A DNA stretch of 64,000 nucleotides. Origin: Roseovarius sp. THAF27 (GTDB lineage: Bacteria > Pseudomonadota > Alphaproteobacteria > Rhodobacterales > Rhodobacteraceae). Location of the stretch: positions 248,001-312,000 of the forward strand of contig NZ_CP045393.1 in the NCBI RefSeq assembly GCF_009363655.1. The letters run 5' to 3'. The translations under genes and the position numbers were made by a program. Shown here piece by piece: positions 44,580 to 53,139 of this stretch. Each line of letters starts with the position of its first letter. The first letter of the stretch is position 1. The notes beneath the pieces were generated by a model. The model had not been told where the DNA came from, made no database searches, and saw nothing but the letters and a program-made list of their open reading frames with translations.

Positions 44580-46124
44580 TTACTTGTACTTCTTGATCTC
44601 GCCCGAGCGCAGGCGCGCGGCGTAGCTGTGCAGCTCGCGCTTGACGATCGGCATCAGGAAGTAGAGGCCCAGCACGTTGACCACCGCCATGGCGAAGATC
44701 GCGGCGTCGGAGAAGTCGATCACCGGGCCGAGGCTGGAGGCCGCGCCGATCACCACGAAGAGGCAGAAGATCAGCTTGAAGATCAGCTCTTTCGTCTGGC
44801 CCTCGCCGAAGAGGAAGGTCCAGGCCTTGAGGCCGTAATAGGACCAGCTGAGCATCGTGGAGAAGGCGAAGAGGATCACCGCCAGCGCCAGGACGTACTT
44901 GAACCCGTCGATCGAGGACGAGAACGCCGCCGACGTGAGCGCGACGCCGGTGTTGCCGTCGACCGTCTGGACCGCGTTGCCTGCCTCGTTCAGCACGAAG
45001 AGGCCGGTTTCGGGATCGGTGATCAGCTGGTCGGTGATGATGATCACCAGCGCGGTCATGGTGCAGACCACCACCGTGTCGATGAAGGGTTCCAGCAGCG
45101 AGACGAAGCCTTCGGTGATCGGCTCCTTGGTGCGCACCGCCGAGTGGGCGATGGCGGCAGAGCCGACGCCCGCCTCGTTCGAGAAGGCGGCGCGGCGGAA
45201 GCCCTGGATCAGCGCGCCGACCATGCCGCCGGCGACGCCGAGGCCGGTAAAGGCGCCCTCGAAGATGCGCCCGAAGGCGGTGCCGATCTGGTCATAGTTC
45301 ATCGCGATGATGATGAGCGCGGTGCCGACATAGAGGATGCCCATGAAGGGCACGACCTTTTCGGTGACCTTGGCGATGGATTTCAGGCCGCCCACGATGA
45401 CGGCGAAGACGACCGCGGCCATCACGAGGCCGGTGATCCAGCCGGGGTAGTCGCCCAGCACGTTGGAGAGCTGCGCGTGGGCCTGGTTGGCCTGGAACAT
45501 GTTGCCGCCGCCCAATGCGCCGAGGATACAGAAGATCGAGAAGAGCACGGCCAGGATGCCGCCGCCGAAGATGCCGCGTTCCTTGAAGCCCTTGGACAGG
45601 TAGTACATCGGGCCGCCCGAGACCTTGCCGTCGGGATATTCATTTCGGTATTTCACGCCGAGCGTGCATTCGGTGAACTTGGACGCCATGCCCAGAAGGC
45701 CCGCGAGGATCATCCAGAACGTCGCCCCCGGACCGCCGATGCCGACGGCCACCGCGACGCCCGCGATGTTGCCCAGGCCCACCGTGCCCGACAACGCCGT
45801 GGCGAGCGCCTGGAAGTGGCTGACCTCGCCGGCGTCGTTGGGATCGGAATAGTCGCCCTTCACGAGCGCGATGGAGTGGCCGACCCAGCGCAGCTGCACC
45901 ACGCCGAAATAGACGGTGAAGACGGTGGCGGCGATGACCAGCCAGCCGACGATCCAGGGGAAGCTTGTGCCGGGGAAGTCGGAGAAGATCAGGCTGACGA
46001 ACCAGCCGGTGGAATTGGCGAAGATCTCGTTGACGGTTTCGTCGATGGATTGCGCCAGGGCCGGGGCGCTGAGCGCCAGCAGGGCGAAGAGCGCCGCCAG
46101 GGGCGTCTTGAATGCATGTTTCAT
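44580..46124 (-). CDS. AGCS-family sodium:alanine/glycine symporter
   Basis: 514 residues with about eleven membrane helices. It takes up alanine or glycine with sodium. Family signatures are ATALSGTVGLGNIAGVAVAV near 107-126, GGPGATFWMILAGLLGM, the SGGPMYYLSKG stretch and RRAAFSNEAGVGSAAIAHS. Unusually, the first 25 residues look like a cleavable signal peptide (ALSAPALAQS) followed by a ~30-residue external segment. This is often seen in marine bacteria but not in the classical enzymes. The ATG at 46122-46124 has GAGGG upstream. uspA-like gene lies 41 bases upstream in the same direction. Confidence 0.92.
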   Translation of the reverse strand: MKHAFKTPLAALFALLALSAPALAQSIDETVNEIFANSTGWFVSLIFSDFPGTSFPWIVGWLVIAATVFTVYFGVVQLRWVGHSIALVKGDYSDPNDAGEVSHFQALATALSGTVGLGNIAGVAVAVGIGGPGATFWMILAGLLGMASKFTECTLGVKYRNEYPDGKVSGGPMYYLSKGFKERGIFGGGILAVLFSIFCILGALGGGNMFQANQAHAQLSNVLGDYPGWITGLVMAAVVFAVIVGGLKSIAKVTEKVVPFMGILYVGTALIIIAMNYDQIGTAFGRIFEGAFTGLGVAGGMVGALIQGFRRAAFSNEAGVGSAAIAHSAVRTKEPITEGFVSLLEPFIDTVVVCTMTALVIIITDQLITDPETGLFVLNEAGNAVQTVDGNTGVALTSAAFSSSIDGFKYVLALAVILFAFSTMLSWSYYGLKAWTFLFGEGQTKELIFKLIFCLFVVIGAASSLGPVIDFSDAAIFAMAVVNVLGLYFLMPIVKRELHSYAARLRSGEIKKYK

Positions 46125-46165
46125 CTGTGTCCCTCGATTATTGTCGTTGAATGCGTGGCGCATGA

Positions 46166-46600
46166 TCACGGTACGATGGTGACCGGCACGGGGGCGGCCT
46201 GTGCCAGGCTGCCCGCGACCGAGCCGAAGAGGCGCGACGACAGCGCCGAGTGGCCGGTGCGGCCGATGACGATCATCTCGGCGTTGTTTTCCTTGATGAT
46301 GTCGACCAGCGTGTCGGCGATATGGCCGTAGCGCAGGACCGTCGTCGCGGTGATGCCGGCGTCGGACAGTCTTTTCAGGACAGGCTTGAGCAGCGCGTCC
46401 TCGGCGCGGGCCAGTTCCTCCTTGCGGCGCATGTGCCGTTCCTCGAGTTCTTCCTTGGTGAGAAAGGAATAGGGGGACCATTCCAGCACATGGGCGACGA
46501 TGACTTCCGCACCTTGTGCCTTTGCCAGGGTGGTTGCGAAGTCGAGAGCCGCCTTGGCGCTTTCACTGTCGTCAAATCCCAGGACCAGTTTTTTTGACAT
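46166..46600 (-). CDS. Universal stress protein (UspA family)
   Basis: 144 residues in one Usp domain. The N-terminal KLVLGFDDSESAKAALDFA and the C-terminal ATP-binding signature GRTGHSALSSRLFGSVAGSL (Gly-x2-Gly-x9-Gly-Ser) indicate the nucleotide-binding subtype. The ATG at 46598-46600 has AGGAGAG upstream. It precedes the AGCS symporter and is probably cotranscribed with it. Usp proteins placed beside transporters often modulate them; that link is inference. Confidence 0.9.
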   Translation of the reverse strand: MSKKLVLGFDDSESAKAALDFATTLAKAQGAEVIVAHVLEWSPYSFLTKEELEERHMRRKEELARAEDALLKPVLKRLSDAGITATTVLRYGHIADTLVDIIKENNAEMIVIGRTGHSALSSRLFGSVAGSLAQAAPVPVTIVP

Positions 46601-46758
46601 TGTTCTCTCCTGTCGTGTCATTCCGGATCGGAATTCGATCAGCGTAGACGCAAAAGGCGAGTCGGCGCGAGTTTTTTCAATTTATGTTGGCAGAACGGTG
46701 CCGTAGGGGGTTTGCGGCTCTCCGCCCCGTGTTCACCGGATGCGCAAACGGCAGAGAG

Positions 46759-46779
46759 GTCCCGGATCGGGTCCGGGAC
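46759..46779. repeat. CCCGGA-TCRGG-TCCGGG hairpin repeat (copy 1)
   Basis: GTCCCGGA (46759-46766) pairs with TCCGGGAC (46772-46779) around a five-base loop. A similar hairpin is at 49791-49811. Both sit directly behind the stop of a minus-strand gene, here amn. A run of T follows only on the plus strand. Confidence 0.6.
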
Positions 46780-46805
46780 GGGTGTTTTTCGTGGTCTGGG
46801 GGAGC

Positions 46806-48290
46806 CTAGAGGAACGCGGTCTCGTCGAAGCTGCGCAGCTTGCGGCTGTGGATGCGTTCCAGCGGCATGTCGCGGATATGCTCCATCGCGTGGATGCCGA
46901 TCATGAGGTGGCGCGAGACCTGGGTCTTGTAGAAATCGCTGGCCATGCCGGGCAGTTTCAACTCGCCGTGGAGCGGCTTGTCCGAGACGCACAGAAGCGT
47001 GCCGTAGGGCACGCGGAAGCGGAAGCCGTTGGCGGCGATGGTGGCGCTTTCCATGTCGAGCGCGATGGCGCGGGATTGCGACAGGCGCTGGACCGGGCCG
47101 GACTGGTCGCGCAGTTCCCAGTTGCGGTTGTCGAAGCTGGCGACGGTGCCGGTGCGCATGACACTCTTGAGCGCGTAGCCTTCCAGCTCGGTTTCGGCGG
47201 CGACGGCCTTTTCCAGCGCGATCTGCACCTCGGCCAGCGCCGGGATGGGCACCCAGGCGGGCAGGTCGGCATCGAGCACCGCGTCCTCTCGCAAATACGC
47301 ATGGGCGAGAACGAAATCGCCCAGCGACTGCGAGTTGCGCAAGCCCGCGCAATGGCCGACCATGATCCAGGCATGGGGGCGCAGGACGGCGATGTGGTCG
47401 GTCGCCGTCTTGGCGTTGGACGGGCCGACGCCGATATTGACCAGGGTGATGCCGGCACCGTCCTTTCGCTTGAGGTGGTAGGTGGGCATCTGCGGCAGCT
47501 TGGAGGTGGGGCGCAGCACCTCGTCGGGGCCGGTGATGGTCGCGTCGCCGGGGCCGACGAAGCTGTCGTAGCCGCTGTCGGGATTGGCGAGGACCTTGCG
47601 GGCATAGGCCTCGAACTCGGCCACGTAGAATTGGTAGTTGGTAAAGAGGACGTGGTTCTGGAAATGCTCGGGCGCGGTGGCGGTGTAATGGGCGAGCCGC
47701 GCGAGCGAATAGTCCACGCGCTGCGCCGTGAAGGGGGCGAGCGGCGCGGGGCTTTGCTGCATGACGGTATAGGTGCCGTTGACGATGTCGTCATTGGTGG
47801 TCGACAGGTCCGGCACGTCGAAATAGTCGCGCAGGGTAAAGTCGGCTGCGCCCTGTTGCGGGACGGTGATGGAGGCGTCGTTGGCGACGGCGAAATGCAC
47901 CGGCATCGGGGTGTCGGACACGCCGATTGTCAGCGGCACATCGTGGTTGTGGAGCAGAAGGCCGATCTGCTGTTCGAGGTAGTTGCGGAACATGCGCGGC
48001 CGGGTGACCGTGGTGGCGTAGGTGCCCGGTTCGGCCAGGTGGCCAAAGCTGAGGCGGCTGTCGATCTTGGCGTAGCTGGAGGTGCTGATGCGGATCTCGG
48101 GGTAGAAGGCGCGGACGGGGCGCGAGGGCTGACCGTTCAGCATCGCGGCCTGGAACGCCTCGCACAGGAAGCTTACCGCGTCGTCGTAGAGCGCCACCAG
48201 GTGATCCACGGCCGTCGCGGCCTCGGTGAAGTTCTGCGGCGCCGGGGCCTCTGGACTGTGGTAGCGGCCGTCATCGGCGGTCTGAGCCAT
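46806..48290 (-). CDS. amn: AMP nucleosidase
   Basis: 494 residues, matching the bacterial enzyme. It splits AMP into adenine and ribose-5-phosphate and helps control adenylate pools. The N-terminal regulatory domain (about 20-190; YPEIRISTSSYAKIDSRLSFGH) is followed by a nucleoside-phosphorylase-like catalytic domain with VNIGVGPSNAKTATDHIAVLRP, MVGHCAGLR and the ALDMESATIAANGFRF motif. The ATG at 48288-48290 gives the normal length; long in-frame extension further upstream overlaps the VOC gene and is rejected. Divergent from the VOC gene by 96 bases. Confidence 0.95.
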   Translation of the reverse strand: MAQTADDGRYHSPEAPAPQNFTEAATAVDHLVALYDDAVSFLCEAFQAAMLNGQPSRPVRAFYPEIRISTSSYAKIDSRLSFGHLAEPGTYATTVTRPRMFRNYLEQQIGLLLHNHDVPLTIGVSDTPMPVHFAVANDASITVPQQGAADFTLRDYFDVPDLSTTNDDIVNGTYTVMQQSPAPLAPFTAQRVDYSLARLAHYTATAPEHFQNHVLFTNYQFYVAEFEAYARKVLANPDSGYDSFVGPGDATITGPDEVLRPTSKLPQMPTYHLKRKDGAGITLVNIGVGPSNAKTATDHIAVLRPHAWIMVGHCAGLRNSQSLGDFVLAHAYLREDAVLDADLPAWVPIPALAEVQIALEKAVAAETELEGYALKSVMRTGTVASFDNRNWELRDQSGPVQRLSQSRAIALDMESATIAANGFRFRVPYGTLLCVSDKPLHGELKLPGMASDFYKTQVSRHLMIGIHAMEHIRDMPLERIHSRKLRSFDETAFL

Positions 48291-48386
48291 GGTGTACCCG
48301 ATACATTCAACTTTTGCGGGGCACGTTGACAGAGCGGGGGACGGTTCGCAAGCTGGCGCGGATGTGTGGGCGCAAGGGAGAGGGTC

Positions 48387-48830
48387 ATGGATTTCGAGAC
48401 GGTCAAGCCGGAGGTGTTCGGCGCGTCGCTGCGGGGGATGGGCCTGAACCTGCTGGTGCGGGACGTGGCGCGCGAGGTGGCGTTCCTGGAGGCGGTGTTC
48501 GGGATGAAGGCCCACCGCGTGAGCGGGGATTTCGCGATCATGGTCTATGGCGATCAGCTGATGCAGCTGCATGTCGATGCCACCTATGGCAGCCATCCCG
48601 CGCTGGGGCTGTTGCCCGAAAGCGGCCCGCGCGGGGCGGGGGCGCAGATCCACCTGTTCGACAGTGACCCGGACGAGGCCGCCAGACAGGCCGAGGCGGC
48701 GGGCGGGCACGTGTTGCAGCCGCCGACGGACAAGCCGCATGGCCTGCGCGAGACCACCATCCTGTGCGAGAACGGCTATGCCTGGGTGGCGTCGCGGCCG
48801 CTGCAGGATATATCTGGCGGAGAGCCATAG
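48387..48830 (+). CDS. VOC/glyoxalase-superfamily protein
   Basis: 147 residues with one pair of beta-alpha-beta-beta-beta modules. LNLLVRDVAREVAFLEAVFGM near the N-terminus, HVDATYGSHP and IHLFDSDPDEAARQAEAAGG in the second half are typical of the vicinal oxygen chelate fold. A His and Glu suitable for metal binding are present, but I cannot assign a substrate. The ATG at 48387 has AAGGGAGAGGG upstream. Nine bases separate it from the SDR-like gene downstream, indicating one operon. Confidence 0.82.
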   Translation: MDFETVKPEVFGASLRGMGLNLLVRDVAREVAFLEAVFGMKAHRVSGDFAIMVYGDQLMQLHVDATYGSHPALGLLPESGPRGAGAQIHLFDSDPDEAARQAEAAGGHVLQPPTDKPHGLRETTILCENGYAWVASRPLQDISGGEP

Positions 48831-48839
48831 GAGAAACGC

Positions 48840-49706
48840 ATGGGCAAGGTGTTGCTGTCCTTCGGGCACGGGTTTTCGGCGCGGGCGCTGGCGCGGCGGC
48901 TGGTGCCGCAGGGCTGGCGGGTGATCGGCACGACCCGAAGCGCCGAGAAGGCCGAGGCGCTGCGGGACGAGGGCGTGGAAGGCGTGGTCTGGCCCGGAAG
49001 CGACCTGTCGGAGGCGCTGGGGGCGGCGACGCATCTGCTGACATCCGTCAGCCCGGGCGAGGAGGGCGACCCGGTGCTGAACGCGCTGGGCGAGGACATC
49101 GCGGCCATTGCGGGGCGGCTGGACTGGGCCGGGTACCTGTCGACCACGGGGGTCTACGGCGATCACGAGGGCGACTGGGTGGACGAGGACAGCCCGCTGG
49201 AGCCGTCGACCGAGCGGGGGCAGAAGCGCGTCGTCGCCGAGGCCGCGTGGGCGGCGATACCGGGCCTGCCGCTGCATATCTTCCGGCTGGCGGGGATTTA
49301 CGGCCCCGGGCGCGGGCCGTTCGAGAAGGTGCGCCGCGGCACGGCGCGGCGGATCATCAAGCAAGGCCAGGTGTTCAGCCGCACCCATGTGGAGGATATT
49401 GCGCAGGTGCTGGAGGCGTCGATAAACCGGCCCAATCCGGGCGCGGCCTATAACGTCTGCGACGACGATCCGGCGCCGCCGCAGGACGTGATCGGCTATG
49501 CGGCGGAACTCTTGGGCCTGCCGTTGCCGCCGGCGGTGGATTTCGAGGAGGCGGAGATGAGCCCTATGGCGCGGTCGTTCTATGCGGAATCGAAGCGCGT
49601 GGAGAACAGCCGGATCAAGGACGAGTTGGGGGTGGTGTTGAAGTATCCCGATTACAAGGCGGGGTTGGAGGCGTTGTTGGCCGAGGAGAATGCGCGCGAG
49701 GGGTGA
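48840..49706 (+). CDS. SDR-type NAD(P)-binding epimerase/dehydratase-like protein
   Basis: 288 residues of the YeeZ-like atypical SDR group. A diverged nucleotide-binding start (LLSFGHGFSARALARRL), STTGVYGDHEGDWVDED near 100-116 and FRLAGIYGPGRGPFEK near 144-159 support the family. The classical Tyr-x-x-x-Lys is not evident at the expected place, as in other YeeZ-like proteins, so catalysis is uncertain. The ATG at 48840 has AGGAGAAACGC upstream. The last codons lie within the first unit of a 52-base tandem repeat. Confidence 0.78.
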   Translation: MGKVLLSFGHGFSARALARRLVPQGWRVIGTTRSAEKAEALRDEGVEGVVWPGSDLSEALGAATHLLTSVSPGEEGDPVLNALGEDIAAIAGRLDWAGYLSTTGVYGDHEGDWVDEDSPLEPSTERGQKRVVAEAAWAAIPGLPLHIFRLAGIYGPGRGPFEKVRRGTARRIIKQGQVFSRTHVEDIAQVLEASINRPNPGAAYNVCDDDPAPPQDVIGYAAELLGLPLPPAVDFEEAEMSPMARSFYAESKRVENSRIKDELGVVLKYPDYKAGLEALLAEENAREG

Positions 49707-49788
49707 GGCGTGGTGCGTGGGTTTTCACCCACCCTACGCGATGTTGCGCGAGGGGTGAGGGGCGTGGTGGGTTTTCACCCACCCTACG
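49694..49788 (+). repeat. 52-base tandem duplication carrying two GTGGGTT hairpins
   Basis: The segment starting GCGCGAGGGGTGAGG at 49694 is repeated from 49746. Each unit ends in GTGGGTTTTCACCCAC followed by CCTACG (49717-49738 and 49767-49788), the same element found inside the atp operon at 4416. The first unit includes the stop codon of the SDR-like gene. Confidence 0.75.
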
Positions 49789-49790
49789 AG

Positions 49791-49811
49791 GCCCCGGATC
49801 AGGTCCGGGGC
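49791..49811. repeat. CCCGGA-TCRGG-TCCGGG hairpin repeat (copy 2)
   Basis: GCCCCGGA (49791-49798) pairs with TCCGGGGC (49804-49811) around TCAGG, immediately behind the folC stop. It shares its loop pattern with the copy behind amn at 46759. Confidence 0.6.
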
Positions 49812-49822
49812 GGGGGTAGAGA

Positions 49823-51097
49823 TCAGCCGTTTTCGCGCAGGATGGCGCCGGCGAGGTAGAGCGAGCCGCAAATGAGGATGCGGGCGGTGGGGTCTTTCGC
49901 GGCGATATCCTCGATGGCGGCGCGGGCGCTGGCGGCGGTGCCTGACGGCAGGCCGGCGTTGGCGGCGGCGGTGGCGGTGGCGTCGGCGGGCAGGGTGTTG
50001 GCCTCGCCAGGAATCGAGATGGCGGTGAGGCTTTGCGCGGCGCCGGCGAGTGGGGAGAGGTAGCCCGAGATATCCTTGGTGTTGAGCATGCCGCAGACCA
50101 GGTGCGTGGGGCGAGGCGGCAGCGAGGCCAGGTGCGCGGCAAGCGCGCGGCCCGCGGCGGGGTTGTGGCCGCCGTCGAGCCAGAGTTCGGCCTGCGGTGC
50201 GGCCTCGGCCAGCGGGCCGGTGGAGAGGCGCTGCATCCGGGCGGGCCAGTGGGCCTGGGTCACGGCGGCCTCGAGCGCGGCATCGCCAAGTTGCAGGTGG
50301 CGCAGGGCGGCGATGGCGGCGCCTGCGTTCTCGTACTGGTGCGCGCCGGGCAGGTTGGGCAGGGGCAGATCGCGCAGGCCGGTTTCATCCTGGTAGATGA
50401 GACGGCCACGTTCGGTGGTGACGTGCCAGTGCTGGCCGTGGGCCCGAAGGGGGCTGTGCGTGCGCTGGGCGGCGGCCTCGATGGCGTCCATGCCTTCCTC
50501 GTCCTGCGGGCCGACGACGCATGTGACGCCGCGTTTCAGGATGCCGGCCTTTTCAGTCGCGATCTTTGCCAGCGTGTCGCCGAGATATTGCTCGTGGTCC
50601 ATCGAGACCGGGGTGATGATGGTGAGCGCGGGGGTGGCGACGACATTGGTGGCGTCAAGCCGTCCGCCCAGGCCGACCTCCAGCAGGGTGTAGTCTGCGG
50701 GGGTGCGGGACATGGCGAGGATCGCGGCGCAGGTGGTGATCTCGAAATAGGTGATCGGTTCGCCACCGTTGGCGGCGTAGCATTCATCGAGCACTTCGGT
50801 CAGGTGCGGTTCGGTGATCAGTTCGCCCGCCAGGCGGATGCGTTCGTGAAAGCGCGCGAGGTGGGGCGAGGTGTAGGCGTGGGCCGTCTTGCCCGCGCCT
50901 TCGATGCCCGCGCGGATCATCGCGAGGGTGGAGCCTTTGCCGTTGGTGCCGGCGATGTGGATGACCGGGGGCAGGGCGTCCTGCGGGTTTCCCAAAGCGT
51001 CCAGCAGGCGCCAGACGCGGTCGAGCGTGAGGTCGATGATCTTGGGGTGCAGGGCCATCATCCGGTCGAGGATGACGTCCGATGTGGGGGCGGTCAT
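49823..51097 (-). CDS. folC: Bifunctional folylpolyglutamate/dihydrofolate synthase
   Basis: 424 residues. FolC adds glutamate to dihydropteroate and to folates. The Mur-ligase-type P-loop is [15 protein letters not shown] near 47-61; [16 protein letters not shown], the phrase [14 protein letters not shown] and [10 protein letters not shown] follow, and the C-terminal domain has [14 protein letters not shown]. The ATG at 51095-51097 overlaps the accD stop by four bases. accD-folC is a standard alphaproteobacterial pair. Two repeat types lie behind the stop codon. Confidence 0.95.
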   Translation of the reverse strand: MTAPTSDVILDRMMALHPKIIDLTLDRVWRLLDALGNPQDALPPVIHIAGTNGKGSTLAMIRAGIEGAGKTAHAYTSPHLARFHERIRLAGELITEPHLTEVLDECYAANGGEPITYFEITTCAAILAMSRTPADYTLLEVGLGGRLDATNVVATPALTIITPVSMDHEQYLGDTLAKIATEKAGILKRGVTCVVGPQDEEGMDAIEAAAQRTHSPLRAHGQHWHVTTERGRLIYQDETGLRDLPLPNLPGAHQYENAGAAIAALRHLQLGDAALEAAVTQAHWPARMQRLSTGPLAEAAPQAELWLDGGHNPAAGRALAAHLASLPPRPTHLVCGMLNTKDISGYLSPLAGAAQSLTAISIPGEANTLPADATATAAANAGLPSGTAASARAAIEDIAAKDPTARILICGSLYLAGAILRENG

Positions 51098-52056
51098 TTG
51101 TCGGTGTCGTCCGCTGCCTGCTCCTCAGCCGTGTCCGGTTGCGGTGCGCTCTCAAGCTCTTCCTCGATTGGAAGTTCAGGCGCGGGGAGGTCGGCGGTGA
51201 CGGCGGGCGGCAGGTTCAGCAGCATGCGCAGGATGGTGATGAGTTCATTGCGCATCTCGCCGCGGGGAGTGACGCGGTCAAGCATGCCGTGATCGAGCAG
51301 GTACTCGGCCCGCTGGAAGCCCTCTGGCAGTTTTTCACGGATGGTCTGTTCGATGACGCGGGGGCCGGCGAAGCAGATGAGCGCGCCCGGCTCGGCGATG
51401 TGCACGTCGCCCAGCATGGCGTAGGACGCGGTGACGCCGCCGGTGGTGGGGTGGGTCAGCACGACGATATAGGGCAGGCCCGCCTCTTTCAGCATCTGCA
51501 CGGCGACGGTGGTGCGGGGCATCTGCATCAGCGACAGGATGCCTTCCTGCATACGCGCGCCGCCGGCGGCGGAGAAGAGCACGAGGGGGCGGTTGAGCTT
51601 CACGGCCTCCTCGGCGGCGGCGATGATGGCGTTGCCGACATACATGCCCATGGAGCCGGCCATGAACGAGAAATCCTGGGCCGCGGCCACGATCGGGGTG
51701 CGGCCGATCTCGCCCGAGGCCACCAGCATCGCCTCGGTCTCGCCGGTCGCCTTTTGGGCGGCGCGCAGGCGGTCGGGGTACTTCTTCTGGTCGCGAAAGT
51801 GCAGCGGGTCGGCGGTGGGCTGGGGCACGGACACTTGGGTGAAGGTGCCGCCGTCGAACAGCGCGGTGAAGCGGTCGCGCGGGGTGATGGCCATGTGGTG
51901 GCCGCAGGAGGTGCAGACGTTGAGGTTTTCGCGCAATTCGCGGTGGAACAGCATGGTTCCGCACTCGTCGCACTTGGTCCACAGGTTCTCGGGGATCTCG
52001 CGGCGCGAGAAGATCGAGTTGATGCGCGGACGCACGTAATTGGTGATCCAGTTCAT
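51094..52056 (-). CDS. accD: Acetyl-CoA carboxylase carboxyltransferase subunit beta
   Basis: 320 residues. Together with AccA it transfers the carboxyl group from biotin to acetyl-CoA, starting fatty acid synthesis. The N-terminal zinc ribbon is visible as CDECG at 24-28 and CTSCG near 43-47. The crotonase-like core has the phrases [32 protein letters not shown] and [14 protein letters not shown]. The Pro/Glu-rich C-terminal tail of ~45 residues is not conserved. First gene of the accD-folC unit. Confidence 0.97.
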   Translation of the reverse strand: MNWITNYVRPRINSIFSRREIPENLWTKCDECGTMLFHRELRENLNVCTSCGHHMAITPRDRFTALFDGGTFTQVSVPQPTADPLHFRDQKKYPDRLRAAQKATGETEAMLVASGEIGRTPIVAAAQDFSFMAGSMGMYVGNAIIAAAEEAVKLNRPLVLFSAAGGARMQEGILSLMQMPRTTVAVQMLKEAGLPYIVVLTHPTTGGVTASYAMLGDVHIAEPGALICFAGPRVIEQTIREKLPEGFQRAEYLLDHGMLDRVTPRGEMRNELITILRMLLNLPPAVTADLPAPELPIEEELESAPQPDTAEEQAADDTDK

Positions 52057-52117
52057 CGGTGGCCCAGTTCCCGTTGCAAATCGCCCTTGAGATAAGCCGT
52101 GCGCGGGGGAAATGCAA

Positions 52118-53014
52118 TCAGACGCGCAGGGCGAGGCGCGCGGTGAGCCAGCTGACCAGCAAGAGCATCAGGTCGAGCGGGGCCCAGACCCAGAGCGCAT
52201 CGGTGTCTCCCACGGCGAAGGGGTAGGTGTAGAGCGCCAGGCCGTCGAAATTGCCCGCGGGGGCGGCGACGAGGATGGCGAAGAAATTGTTGACGAAATG
52301 CAGGCCGAGAGCGGCGCCGATGGTGCCGGTGCGGGCCGTGAGGTCGGCCGCGGCGATGCCGAAGAGCGTGGCCCAGCCGACGATGAGCCAGGTGGCGTCG
52401 CCGTTGATCGCGGGGTCGTAGTGCAGCAGGCCGAAGAGGATCGCGGGGACGATGATCCAGATGCGGGGATTGGCGAAGCGGGCGGCGAGCTGGCTTTGCA
52501 GGTAGCCGCGAAACACCAGTTCCTCGGCCCCGGTCTGAACCAGGATGGCGGGCAGGGCGAGGGGCAGGAAGACAAGCCAGCTGGACGGGGCGAGGTTGGC
52601 CTCGGGCGTCAGATCGGGCGTGGCGGGCAGCAGGATGGAAAGCGCGAGGTGCAGGCCCACCATGTAGAGGCAGACGCGGCCGAAATGCTGGCGCGCGCGA
52701 CGCCAGTCGCCGACGAAGCTGGGCAGGGATCGGTCGTGCACGGCGCGCCCGGTGATGGCCAGCGCGAGGATGATGAAGCCGAAGATATAAAGGTTGGCCA
52801 GGACGCCGTAAGGGGTGCCGCCGTTGGCCAGCGCGGCGGCGGTTTCGTCGAGCGGTGCGCCGGGCAGGACCAGGTTGAGCAGCGTCGAGGCGGCGAAGAT
52901 CGTCGACAGGAACAGCACCGCCAGCATCACGCCGCCCAGCACGAGACGCACGAGAGACGCCGTGCGGCGGGCCGGGGCGACCAGGGCTTCAAACGGGCGA
53001 TAGGCGTCGGACAT
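52118..53014 (-). CDS. CPBP-family intramembrane glutamic endopeptidase
   Basis: 298 residues with about eight membrane helices. CPBP (Abi) proteases cut membrane substrates and include Rce1. The three motifs are visible: [15 protein letters not shown] (Glu-Glu-x3-Arg) near 169-183, FGLLHYDPA and [11 protein letters not shown]. The second motif has the expected His. The ATG at 53012-53014 gives this length; a TTG six bases upstream is not favoured. The gene is separated from accD by 61 bases in the same direction. The substrate is unknown. Confidence 0.85.
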   Translation of the reverse strand: MSDAYRPFEALVAPARRTASLVRLVLGGVMLAVLFLSTIFAASTLLNLVLPGAPLDETAAALANGGTPYGVLANLYIFGFIILALAITGRAVHDRSLPSFVGDWRRARQHFGRVCLYMVGLHLALSILLPATPDLTPEANLAPSSWLVFLPLALPAILVQTGAEELVFRGYLQSQLAARFANPRIWIIVPAILFGLLHYDPAINGDATWLIVGWATLFGIAAADLTARTGTIGAALGLHFVNNFFAILVAAPAGNFDGLALYTYPFAVGDTDALWVWAPLDLMLLLVSWLTARLALRV

Positions 53015-53070
53015 GGGCAAGAGCTAGGGCGCGGGGAGGGGGACCGCAATGGCGAAGGGTCCCTGCGCCG

Positions 53071-53101
53071 AAAGAAAAAACCCGGGCGCGAACGCCCGGG
53101 T
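53071..53101 (-). terminator. Terminator of the glnK-amtB unit
   Basis: On the minus strand CCCGGGCG pairs with CGCCCGGG around TTCG (53081-53100), followed by TTTTTTCTTT. It lies 39 bases after the amtB stop. Confidence 0.93.
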
Positions 53102-53139
53102 CAGGGTCAAGGGTCGGGAGGACCCATTCCGATTTGGTC

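Noticed and set aside
46806..49388. 860-codon frame extending amn upstream across the VOC and SDR genes
   Set aside because: AMP nucleosidase similarity starts at the ATG at 48288-48290. The extension is antisense to two plausible genes and has no domain.
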